Part shown: in pieces, positions 9,054 through 17,370 of the stretch
Position numbering within the stretch: position 1 is the stretch's first letter
Layout of the letters: each line of letters starts with the position of its first letter
Source of the DNA: Oligoflexus sp.
Lineage (GTDB): Bacteria; Bdellovibrionota_B; Oligoflexia; Oligoflexales; Oligoflexaceae
Direction: 5' to 3'
Length of the DNA stretch: 64,000 nucleotides
Assembly: GCF_035712445.1 (NCBI RefSeq)
Contig: NZ_DASTAT010000038.1
Span: 1-64,000, forward strand
The notes under the pieces: model-generated
Database searches by the model: none
Told to the model about the DNA's origin: nothing
Seen by the model: only the letters and a program-made list of their open reading frames with translations
Translations under genes and position numbers: made by a program

Positions 9054-9857
9054 ATGTCCAAAGAGGATCGGTTCCCCGAAGCGGAGATATTGGAGCGGCT
9101 CACGCTTCTGCGGAAAAAAGCAGGACTCACGCAAAAAACCGTGGAGCACAAGCTCGATTGGCGTCAGGGGACTCTTTATGATTATGAGAAAGCGCGCTTG
9201 AAAATCAGTCTGGAGGCCACCTGGTCTCTTTTGAAACTTTATGGAGCCAATTGGCAGGAGCTTTTTCCTGAGGGGCAAAGTCCAGCCCCGACAGATGGGG
9301 TGGGCGTTTGGATGGGGCCGATGGTGCAGCTGGGGCTTGTATTTCCCGCGATGCAGGACATGATCCAGGCGATTCGCCGCGATCCTATTATTGCCGCGGA
9401 GATTGGTCTGGAGGAGATGACGTCGGCGACGCCCGTGCTGCAGCTTCTTCTGGAGCGTCTGACCGAAACCCAGCGTCGGGATTATTTTTTGGAACTGTGC
9501 CGCTATGTGAATTCCCTGATGACGGCTGATCATCGCATTCGCATCGAGGAAAAGCAGGCGCGGGATATTCTTTTGGCTCATGCCCCGATCGTGCTGGATG
9601 AAAGGGAGAAAGCCAGCCTCCTGCGGGCCTTTGAATCCCGATATCTTGGCAAGGGGCTGGAGCGGAAATTTCCCAAGGAAGCGCAGAAGCATCTGCTCCT
9701 TTGGATCCTTTACATCATGGCCTTGAGCGATGGTGAGCTGAATCATCATGAAGAGGCCTACATCGAGGCCGTGGCCGAGAACATCGAACTGAAGAAGTCT
9801 TCGCTGCATTTCATACAGGGACAGGTGCTCAGTTTTCATAGAAAGGACCGTTCATGA
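9054..9857 (+). CDS. XRE-type HTH regulator with TerB-like C-terminal domain
   Basis: The 267-residue protein has a helix-turn-helix of the XRE type at about 12-65 (LTLLRKKAGLTQKTVEHKLD, then GTLYDYEKARLKISLEATWSLL). A helical C-terminal part includes LYIMALSDGELNHHEEAYIE near 225-245, the acidic helix pair typical of TerB/DjlA-like domains. GGAGG 7 bases before ATG 9054 fixes the start. Its stop overlaps the NfeD start by 4 bases, so it probably autoregulates or senses for the membrane operon that follows. Confidence 0.75.
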   Translation: MSKEDRFPEAEILERLTLLRKKAGLTQKTVEHKLDWRQGTLYDYEKARLKISLEATWSLLKLYGANWQELFPEGQSPAPTDGVGVWMGPMVQLGLVFPAMQDMIQAIRRDPIIAAEIGLEEMTSATPVLQLLLERLTETQRRDYFLELCRYVNSLMTADHRIRIEEKQARDILLAHAPIVLDEREKASLLRAFESRYLGKGLERKFPKEAQKHLLLWILYIMALSDGELNHHEEAYIEAVAENIELKKSSLHFIQGQVLSFHRKDRS

Positions 9858-10309
9858 GTCAAACCCTTTTTTGGACCCTCCTGGCTTTGGTCTGCCTCCT
9901 GGCGGAATTCGTGGTGCCGGGAGCCGTGCTGGGCTTCATCGGTGTGGCCGCAGCCCTGGTCGGACTTGCGGAATACCTGGGCTGGGTGGAAGGCTGGCTG
10001 CCGTCCTTGACCCTGTTCTTCGTCTGCTCGCTCTTTCTCGTGCTGGTCGTCCGCAGTTTTTTTCTGCGGCTCTTTCCCGGCGATACGAAGGTGGAAAATG
10101 TGGATGAAGACGCCGACGCGCGCGGAGCCCTGGTGGATGTCATCCACGATATCACCCCGGCTCGGCATGGCCGCATTCGCTACCGGGACAGCACCTGGGA
10201 GGCGGAAAGCGAAGAAACCATCCTGAAGGGCGAGAAGGCTGTGATCGTGGCTCGCTCCGGACCCTTATTTATTGTGCAATCAATGGCGAAAGGAGATCAG
10301 AAGCCATGA
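9854..10309 (+). CDS. NfeD family membrane protein
   Basis: The 151-residue protein has two to three N-terminal membrane helices (LALVCLLAEFVVPGAVLGFI onward) and a C-terminal OB-fold (residues 95-148, RGALVDVIHDITPARHGRIR to AVIVARSGPLFIVQSM), the short NfeD1b layout without a protease domain. NfeD proteins pair with stomatin-type SPFH proteins in membrane microdomains. ATGA overlaps link it to both the upstream regulator and the downstream SPFH gene. Confidence 0.9.
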   Translation: MSQTLFWTLLALVCLLAEFVVPGAVLGFIGVAAALVGLAEYLGWVEGWLPSLTLFFVCSLFLVLVVRSFFLRLFPGDTKVENVDEDADARGALVDVIHDITPARHGRIRYRDSTWEAESEETILKGEKAVIVARSGPLFIVQSMAKGDQKP

Positions 10310-11226
10310 CCGTGCTTACAGTTCTAACCCTCATTTTCCTGATTTTTGTCTACCTCACCGTGATCGTGGTGCCGATGCGCGAGGCCGTGGTCATCGAACG
10401 GCTTGGCCGCTTCTTGAAGGTCGGGCAGCCGGGCCTTCATATCCTGACGCCTTTGATCGATCGGGTGGCCTATCGGCACGAGACGCGGGAGCAGGTCCTC
10501 GATATCCCGCCGCAAAGCTGCATTTCGCGGGATAACATTCAGATCGAGGTGGATGGGCTCCTTTATCTGAAAGTCGTCGATCCCAAGCTCGCGAGCTACG
10601 GGATTGCCAACTATCAGCTGGCCGCCATCAACCTGGCCCAGACCACGATGCGCTCCGAGGTCGGTAAACTGAGTCTGAGCGAGACCTTCTCGGAACGCGA
10701 TGCCCTGAATGACAAGATCGTCGAAGAGATCGATGCGGCCTCGAATTCCTGGGGCATCAAGGTCCTTCGCTATGAGGTCATGAATATTCAACCTTCGACG
10801 CACGTCGTCGCGACTTTGGAAAAGCAGATGGAAGCGGAACGGGAGAAGCGCGCGGAAATCACCCTGGCCACCGCGGAAAAAGAAGCGCGCATCAATCTTT
10901 CCGAAGGGGAGCGGCAGTTTGCGATCAATATTTCCGAAGGCGAGAAGCAGAAGAAGATCAACGAGGCAATCGGCAAAGGCCAGCAGATCACTCTGATTGC
11001 GACCGCCACAGCCGAGGGTATGACCATGGTTGCCGAGGCGATCAATCAGGCCGGTGGTGCGACGGCTGTGAAGATGAAGCTGGTGGATCAGTTCGTCGAT
11101 GAACTCGGCGAAATCCTGCAGCACGCGGATGTGTCCGTGGTGCCGGCAGAGCTGGCCCGGGTGAAAGGCATCTTCGAAGGCATTGATCTGGTGACAAACC
11201 CTTTGCATACTCCAACGTCGAGGTAA
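10306..11226 (+). CDS. SPFH/band 7 (paraslipin-like) membrane protein, first copy
   Basis: The 306-residue protein has one N-terminal membrane helix, then the SPFH domain (EAVVIERLGRFLKVGQPGLH, PPQSCISRDNIQIEVDG) and a charged helical region rich in repeated SEGE segments (INLSEGERQFAINISEGEKQ). This is the QmcA/paraslipin type, which oligomerises into membrane scaffolds. It overlaps nfeD by 4 bases and is followed 4 bases later by a paralogue. Confidence 0.92.
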   Translation: MTVLTVLTLIFLIFVYLTVIVVPMREAVVIERLGRFLKVGQPGLHILTPLIDRVAYRHETREQVLDIPPQSCISRDNIQIEVDGLLYLKVVDPKLASYGIANYQLAAINLAQTTMRSEVGKLSLSETFSERDALNDKIVEEIDAASNSWGIKVLRYEVMNIQPSTHVVATLEKQMEAEREKRAEITLATAEKEARINLSEGERQFAINISEGEKQKKINEAIGKGQQITLIATATAEGMTMVAEAINQAGGATAVKMKLVDQFVDELGEILQHADVSVVPAELARVKGIFEGIDLVTNPLHTPTSR

Positions 11227-11230
11227 AACC

Positions 11231-12160
11231 ATGGACTTCATGGATCTGATCAATCTGGTTTTCTGGGGCGCTTTATTTTTGGTGATCGTGGTCAAGCTCA
11301 TCGGCTCGATCCGGCTGGTTCCCACGCAGTCGGCTTATATCGTCGAGCGGCTTGGGAAATACCATAGGACGCTGGGCCCGGGCTTTCACGCTATGGTCCC
11401 TTTCATCGACAAGGTTCCCTATAAAGTGGACCTGCGCGAGGAGGCCATCGAGGTGCCGCCGCAGGAATGCTTTTCCAAGGACGAGGTGCATGTGACCGTC
11501 GATGGCGTCATTTATCTGTCGGTCACCGATCCCACCAAGGCCTGCTATGGCGTCACCAATTATCGCTATGCCGCCGTGCAGCTGGCGCAGACCACAACGC
11601 GCGCGGTGATTGGTACGCTCGATCTGGACAAAACCTTTGAAGAGCGCTCGACCATCTCGGCCCGTGCGGTTTCGGTTTTGGATCAGGCGGGGCAGGCCTG
11701 GGGCATTCGCGTTCACCGCTACGAAATCAAGAACCTGCGTCCGCCGGAAAGCGTGCGCGTGTCGATGGAAAAGCAGGTGACGGCCGAACGGAATCGTCGC
11801 GCCATGCTCGCCAAGAGCGAGGGTGATAAGCAGGCGAAGATCAATCTTTCTGAAGGCAAAAAGCGGGAGATGATCAACCTCTCCGAAGGTGAAATGCAAA
11901 GGCAGATCAACGAAGCGGAAGGTCGGGCGGAAGAGATCAGGACTTTGGCTAAAGCTACAGCGGACTCCATCTCCAAGATCGCGACTGTCCTGCAGCGCGA
12001 AGGTGGAGAGGAGGCTTTGAAACTGCAGATTGCCGAACGCTATCTGACAAAGCTATCTCACCTCGCCCGTAAAGGAACGCAGGTGGTGTTGCCAGCGCAT
12101 CTGGCTGATATCAACAGCTGGCTTCGGATTGTTGACCTGGATCCCAAGGTCAAAAAATAA
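11231..12160 (+). CDS. SPFH/band 7 (paraslipin-like) membrane protein, second copy
   Basis: This 309-residue protein is a paralogue of the preceding gene with the same layout: an N-terminal membrane helix, an SPFH core (QSAYIVERLGKYHRTLGPGF, PPQECFSKDEVHVTVDG) and the SEG-repeat coiled coil (INLSEGKKREMINLSEGEMQ). The two differ enough to suggest an old duplication and a hetero-oligomeric ring. It is the last gene of the regulator-nfeD-SPFH-SPFH operon and converges on the TerB-like gene. Confidence 0.92.
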   Translation: MDFMDLINLVFWGALFLVIVVKLIGSIRLVPTQSAYIVERLGKYHRTLGPGFHAMVPFIDKVPYKVDLREEAIEVPPQECFSKDEVHVTVDGVIYLSVTDPTKACYGVTNYRYAAVQLAQTTTRAVIGTLDLDKTFEERSTISARAVSVLDQAGQAWGIRVHRYEIKNLRPPESVRVSMEKQVTAERNRRAMLAKSEGDKQAKINLSEGKKREMINLSEGEMQRQINEAEGRAEEIRTLAKATADSISKIATVLQREGGEEALKLQIAERYLTKLSHLARKGTQVVLPAHLADINSWLRIVDLDPKVKK

Positions 12161-12175
12161 ATCCGACAGCCGACA

Positions 12176-12745
12176 TCACGCGCGGAACGAGCTATCCAGC
12201 TTCACCAGCATGGATTTCTCGGCCGCCGAGATGGTAAAACCAAGTCCCATAAAGCCGCCGGCCGCGGCGGCTATAAATTCAGCGCGGTCCATGATCCGCG
12301 TTTTCCATTCCAGAAAGGTCTGCGCGTCCATCACTTCCCGAATGCCCCGCGCATAGATTTCCCAGACCCCGAACAAGGATGAATCCGGAGCCTCGTTCAG
12401 CCAGCTCACCAGAAGTTCGTAAGCCGGTTGAGTTGGGATCAAATCATGATCCGCCATGGCCTTCATGATGGCTGCACGTTCCGGTGCTTCCATGGCTCCA
12501 TCGGCCCAGGCCGTTAAAACCAAGGGCACGAGCGGCAGAGCAGCGACCGTTGCCGCGGTGACGTCATGTTCCAGAAGGTCGTTCAGGATGGATTCATTGG
12601 TAATGCCGGACACCTGCGCAAGTTGGTGGCGTGCTTCCGTTCGTTCCTCCGCCACTCGCAGATGATGCAAGATGTCGGAAGTTTGATGAACAAAAACGCT
12701 GTCTGAAGCTGCGCTGTAACCGAGTTCCCTATTTTCATGTATCAT
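12176..12745 (-). CDS. TerB-like helical protein
   Basis: The 189-residue acidic protein contains VLTAWADGAMEAPERAAIMKAM at about 75-95, the TerB-family pattern of a hydrophobic helix, ADG and an E-rich second helix. A second helical half carries FMGLGFTISAAEK. The ATG at 12745 has AAGGAG six bases upstream; the ATG at 12760 overlaps that site and is rejected. The gene converges on the NfeD/SPFH operon, whose regulator also has a TerB-like domain, so both may serve one membrane-stress system. Its molecular role is unknown. Confidence 0.65.
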   Translation of the reverse strand: MIHENRELGYSAASDSVFVHQTSDILHHLRVAEERTEARHQLAQVSGITNESILNDLLEHDVTAATVAALPLVPLVLTAWADGAMEAPERAAIMKAMADHDLIPTQPAYELLVSWLNEAPDSSLFGVWEIYARGIREVMDAQTFLEWKTRIMDRAEFIAAAAGGFMGLGFTISAAEKSMLVKLDSSFRA

Positions 12746-12845
12746 CTGCGACTCCTTCATAGGTGGATAACAAGAGCCTGCCGATGAGTGTATAGGAAAA
12801 CCAAATGAGACATCCTTAAGATAATGGAAAAGGCCGCAAAGATTT

Positions 12846-15800
12846 TCATACCTCGGCGGGGGCGTCGCGACCAAAGAGTGGAGCGCTCTCCGTTGCCTCC
12901 TCTTTGGTAAAGAGACTGTAAACGATAGGCACCACATAAAGGGTCAAGGGCGTTGAGAAAAACACGCCGCCGATCACAGCCATAGCCATGGGAATCCGGG
13001 TTTCCGACCCTGGCCCGAGGCTCAGGGCTGCGGGAATGGCCCCGACCACCGTGGCCAGGGTCGTCATCAGAATGGGACGCAGACGCAGGCGCCCGGCATC
13101 CTGAATGGCATGATACAGCCCATAACCTTGTTCGCGCAGCTGATGGGTAAATTCCACGAGGAGGATCGAGTTTTTCTTCGCAATCCCCATGAGCAGGATC
13201 AATCCGATCATGCTGTACATATTCAGCGACTGACCTGTCCCCCAAAGCGCTAAAAGCGCGCCGGAGACGCTGAAGGGCAGGGCCATGAGTATGGTCACGG
13301 GGTCGATGAAGCTATTGAACTGCGAGGCGAGCACCATATAGGACACGATGATGCCCAGCGCGAGTGCGATCAGAAAACTCTGGAAGGATTCCTGAAAACT
13401 TTCCGAGGAGCCGGTCAGATCCACAAAGTATCCAGCGGGGAGGACACTGGCCGCTTCGGTTCGTACGCGTTCCAAGGCAGCGGCCTGGGATGCGCCCGGG
13501 GCAAGGCCCGAGGTCACGACGATGCCGCGCTGCCGGTTTTCACGGTAAATGGTCAAGGGTCCGTCGTCGCTGACGATCTTCACCAACGACTGCAAAGGAA
13601 TCAACTGACCCCGATTGTTGCGCACCTGAATGGACTTCACCACATCCACGGAATTTCGCGTTTCCTTTGGAAGACGGACCATGATGGGGTAGCGGCGACC
13701 GCCCTGGGAGTAGTTGGCTGCGCGGGTTCCACTGAACATGGTGTTGAGCGTGCTGGCGATGGTTGCGACGTCAACGCCGTAGCGGAGGGCCGCGGCTCGA
13801 TCGGGCATGACATGCATTTCCGGAATCGCGTTCAGGTTATCGGCATTGACGCCGGTATAGAGTCCGGTGGCTTCGAGTTTTTCAATCAGGCTCTTGGTGG
13901 CCTTGCGCAGCTCTTTATCATTGGGACCTTTGACGGTGAATTCGACAGGCTGTCCGCCGCCTCCACCAATGCCTTGCGAGAAACTGGCCCGCACGAAACC
14001 TTTGACGCCGGAAACTTTTTTGATGGCATCCCGCAAACCCGCTTCGATGACTTCGAGTTTCCACTCGGGGCCGCGTTCCTTGGGTTTGCCAAAGATGACG
14101 ATGACGGTGCCTGAGTTATTGCGTCCCGCGCCGCCGAAGCCGCCGATGGACGAGAAATAACGCTGCACGAAGGGGAGTTTTTGAATTTCGGCTTCCACCT
14201 CTTTCATTTTCGCATCAGTGAATTCCAAGGACGAACCTTCGGCGGTTTTCACCGAGACGAAAGCCCGGCCCTCATCAAGAGGAGGCGCGAATTCTGTTTT
14301 CAGGATTTTGACGGTGTAAAGCGAGCCGGCGAAAGCCAGAAGAGAAAGGATGAGGTAAACCCAACGGAAACGCAAGGCATGGCCGAGACTCCGTCCATAG
14401 GTGCGTCCCAGCCAGTCCATGGCAGCTTCGAAGCCCTTGCCAAAGCGCGTGCGGCGCGTGCCGTCGCCTTTGAAGCGGGAGATGCGCATAGGGGCCAGGG
14501 TCAGGGATTCGATCATGGACAAAAGAACAGCGACCGAGATGGTGACGCCGAATTGAAAGATAAAGCGGCCGACGATGCCTTTGATAAAGGCGATCGGTAA
14601 AAAGATCGCGACGACGGCCGCTGTGGTGGCAAGGATAGCGAGCGTGATTTCCTTGCTGCCGGTCAGAGCGGAACGGACGGGATCCTTGTCGGTCCTGCGG
14701 TGGCGGAAGATGTTTTCAAGGACGATGATCGCATCATCCACCACGATGCCGATGGCCAGGGAAAGACCAAGGAGAGTGAAGGTGTTCAGCGTGAAATTCA
14801 GCATTTTCAGAACGATGAAACTGCCGATGATCGAAGTGGGGATGGCCAGGATGATATTGAAGGTGGCAATCCAGGAACCCAGGAACAGCCAGCAAACGAG
14901 TGAGGTCAGGGCCGCCGACAGAACGATCGTCACCACCAGCTCTTCGACCGATTCGCGAATGAAGGAGGTGCTGTCGAAGTTCACTTCAAGGCTGGTGCCG
15001 GCCGGCAGTATCTTATTCAGTTCCTCTATTTTGACTTTCACAGCGTCGGCGACGGCCACGGCATTGGAACCGCGCTGCTTTCTGATGCCGATCGTGGCCG
15101 TAGTTTCGCCATTCACGCGGGAAATACGGCGAATTTCGTCGGTGCCTTCATAGACATTCGCGACCTGTCCGAGCGTGAGACTCGTATAGATGGGTCCACC
15201 GCCGCGGCGGGTGATCTGCAGTTTTTTGAGTTCTTCAGCGCTGCCGACTTCGCCCAGAACGCGCAGGGCCTGCTCTTTTTCACCAAGGGTCAATGCCCCG
15301 GCGGGAAGCTCGTTATGCTCGCGCTGGATCGCCTGCACGACATCGTCGGCGGTGAGTTCATAGGCTTTGAGTTTATTCAGATCCAGGTCCACGCGAATCA
15401 TGGGCTCGATGTAACCGAAGACGGTGGCCTCGGCGACGCCGACGACCGAGGACAGGGGATCTTGAATGCGTTCCTTGATCAGGATCATGAGTTCACGGGG
15501 GGAAAGCTTGCCGGCCTTCACCGCGAGGAACATGATGGGGCTGTCTTCGGGATTGCTCTTGGAAAGAATAGGGGGATCAAGGCCCTTCGGTAAAAACTGC
15601 TGCGCGCGACTGATGCGCGACTGCAGCTCCTGAATCGCGATATCTATGTCCTGGCCCAGTTCGAATTCGACGCTGATATTTCCCGAACCGGTGCGGATAT
15701 CGGAGGTCAGAGTCTTGATCCCGGGAACGGCGACGACAGCCGCTTCCAAGGGTTCGATCACATCCTTTTCAATCACCTCGGGCGCGGCACCGGGATGGCT

Positions 15801-15947
15801 CACGCTGATGTTGGCGACGGGAAAATCCACGTCGGGATTCAGGCTGACGCCCATTTCCCGATAGGCGAGCGCACCGAAGAAGATGAGCCCGAACATCAGC
15901 ATCCACGTGAAGACATGGTTCCGTATCGAGAGTTCGGAGATATTCAT
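12846..15947 (-). CDS. RND efflux transporter, HAE1-like inner-membrane pump
   Basis: At 1033 residues this is a full-length AcrB/MdtB-type pump with twelve membrane helices and two large periplasmic loops. It has the proton-relay Asp pair in VDDAIIVLENIF and the partner Lys in GIAKKNSILLVEF. The N-terminus (GVSLNPDVDFPVANISVSHP) is typical of MdtB/MexD-like members. Its ATG overlaps the tolC-like stop by 4 bases, so the two are cotranscribed. No HlyD-type adapter gene, which such pumps normally need, lies next to it. Confidence 0.93.
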   Translation of the reverse strand: MNISELSIRNHVFTWMLMFGLIFFGALAYREMGVSLNPDVDFPVANISVSHPGAAPEVIEKDVIEPLEAAVVAVPGIKTLTSDIRTGSGNISVEFELGQDIDIAIQELQSRISRAQQFLPKGLDPPILSKSNPEDSPIMFLAVKAGKLSPRELMILIKERIQDPLSSVVGVAEATVFGYIEPMIRVDLDLNKLKAYELTADDVVQAIQREHNELPAGALTLGEKEQALRVLGEVGSAEELKKLQITRRGGGPIYTSLTLGQVANVYEGTDEIRRISRVNGETTATIGIRKQRGSNAVAVADAVKVKIEELNKILPAGTSLEVNFDSTSFIRESVEELVVTIVLSAALTSLVCWLFLGSWIATFNIILAIPTSIIGSFIVLKMLNFTLNTFTLLGLSLAIGIVVDDAIIVLENIFRHRRTDKDPVRSALTGSKEITLAILATTAAVVAIFLPIAFIKGIVGRFIFQFGVTISVAVLLSMIESLTLAPMRISRFKGDGTRRTRFGKGFEAAMDWLGRTYGRSLGHALRFRWVYLILSLLAFAGSLYTVKILKTEFAPPLDEGRAFVSVKTAEGSSLEFTDAKMKEVEAEIQKLPFVQRYFSSIGGFGGAGRNNSGTVIVIFGKPKERGPEWKLEVIEAGLRDAIKKVSGVKGFVRASFSQGIGGGGGQPVEFTVKGPNDKELRKATKSLIEKLEATGLYTGVNADNLNAIPEMHVMPDRAAALRYGVDVATIASTLNTMFSGTRAANYSQGGRRYPIMVRLPKETRNSVDVVKSIQVRNNRGQLIPLQSLVKIVSDDGPLTIYRENRQRGIVVTSGLAPGASQAAALERVRTEAASVLPAGYFVDLTGSSESFQESFQSFLIALALGIIVSYMVLASQFNSFIDPVTILMALPFSVSGALLALWGTGQSLNMYSMIGLILLMGIAKKNSILLVEFTHQLREQGYGLYHAIQDAGRLRLRPILMTTLATVVGAIPAALSLGPGSETRIPMAMAVIGGVFFSTPLTLYVVPIVYSLFTKEEATESAPLFGRDAPAEV

Positions 15948-17200
15948 GGCTGGCCTGCCTTCGGCAGACCGCGGACCTGCAGCTGAGCTTCGACATAAGC
16001 GAGTTTCGCGTCATAGATGGCCTGATCGCGGTTGCGTTTGATCTGCAGCCGTTGATCGAGGGCCTGCATCACTTCGAGGTTGGTCAAAAGACCATTTTCA
16101 AATTCATTCTGCTGAAGTTTAACGTTGCGTTCGGCGGCGGCGAGAGCCTGATCGTAGAGTCGGATCTGCACAAGGCCATCGCGGAAGGCCTGCTCGGCCT
16201 GCTCACGAATCAGGGTATTTTCCCGGGTTTGAAGCGATTGCGTGACGTTGGCCTGGCTGCGTTCGATGACGGCTGTGCGGACGTTAGCGTCCACTTCTCC
16301 GGCATCATAGAGCGTCCAGGTCAGCCCCACACCGAAACTCAAACGGTTGGCCTGTTCGCCATCGGGGAAGGGATAATTCCAGGCATGCGCAGCGATCAGA
16401 TCCACGCGGGGTTTATTCACGGAGCGGGCTTCCTCGATCCGGCTTTCCGCAAGGGCCACGCGGGCTTTGGCGGCTTCCACGGTGGGCAAAACTTTTTGCT
16501 GGGTCGGGTTGAGTTTAAGGTCAGCAAGGTTCAGTCGGTCGGTTAAGACAAGAGGTGGCGTCTGTCCGGTAAGCCAGGCGAGGCGTCTCTGCGCTATATC
16601 CCTTTGCGAGGCCGCGGCTTTGATTTGAGCGATGATGGCATCGAGCTGCGTCTGAGCCGCCAGGACCTCGGCATCACGCGAACGGCCGATGCGGGCGCGG
16701 GCTTTCAGGGTGCGTATGCGTTCGCGGTAGATGCGTTCGGATTCGTGGAGGTTGCCGATGTCGGCTTCACTGCCGATGATCTGATAAAAAAGTTCGGCGA
16801 TCTGCAGATAGAGTTGCTCTTTCTGCGCCTCCAATTCCCAGCGGGCTGCCGTCGTCAGGTATTCCACGCTCTGCAGCTGCGCCTTGATGCCTCCGCCTTC
16901 ATAGAGGGGATGCCGCAACTCGGTTTGCAGAGAGGGTTGCCAGTCGCCGCGGATATTGGAGCTGCCCACTTTGGAATAGACGCGATCAAAGTCACCATTC
17001 AAACGGAGGCGGGGTCGGGTCCGCGTTCGGATCGCTTCGCCGGTCTGCTGGGCGCGTTCCACTTCAAGTTGTCCAAGAGTCAGGCTTTCCGATTTTTTGA
17101 CGGCGAGATCAAAGGTCTGATCGAGAGTAAAAGCCGCTGAGGCCTGGCCGCATAAAGCCCAGGCCAGCAAGGCCGGAGCAATCTTGAGGGAGCGATTCAT
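15944..17200 (-). CDS. TolC family outer-membrane efflux protein
   Basis: The 418-residue protein has a signal peptide (ALLAWALCGQASA) and the two-fold internal repeat of TolC proteins: long heptad-rich helices (LGQLEVERAQQTGEAIRTRT; LQQNEFENGLLTNLEVMQAL) and short beta strands. It would form the outer-membrane duct for the RND pump encoded immediately downstream with a 4-base overlap. AAGGA lies 6 bases before the ATG. The 170 bases separating it from the MNIO gene upstream leave open whether the two operons are linked. Confidence 0.9.
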   Translation of the reverse strand: MNRSLKIAPALLAWALCGQASAAFTLDQTFDLAVKKSESLTLGQLEVERAQQTGEAIRTRTRPRLRLNGDFDRVYSKVGSSNIRGDWQPSLQTELRHPLYEGGGIKAQLQSVEYLTTAARWELEAQKEQLYLQIAELFYQIIGSEADIGNLHESERIYRERIRTLKARARIGRSRDAEVLAAQTQLDAIIAQIKAAASQRDIAQRRLAWLTGQTPPLVLTDRLNLADLKLNPTQQKVLPTVEAAKARVALAESRIEEARSVNKPRVDLIAAHAWNYPFPDGEQANRLSFGVGLTWTLYDAGEVDANVRTAVIERSQANVTQSLQTRENTLIREQAEQAFRDGLVQIRLYDQALAAAERNVKLQQNEFENGLLTNLEVMQALDQRLQIKRNRDQAIYDAKLAYVEAQLQVRGLPKAGQP

Positions 17201-17370
17201 GGTGATCCTTTTCCAACAGCACGAGGGGAACTTTGAAGGTTATTCTTTAGCATTCGCACTTCCGCCTGGCGAGGGAAGAGTCGCAGTCTGGATACGCGAA
17301 GGCCGGCCTCCTCAGAATCCCGTAGCAGAAGTGAGAGAAGGATGAGGAGGTTTTAGTGTCAATTTGACTT

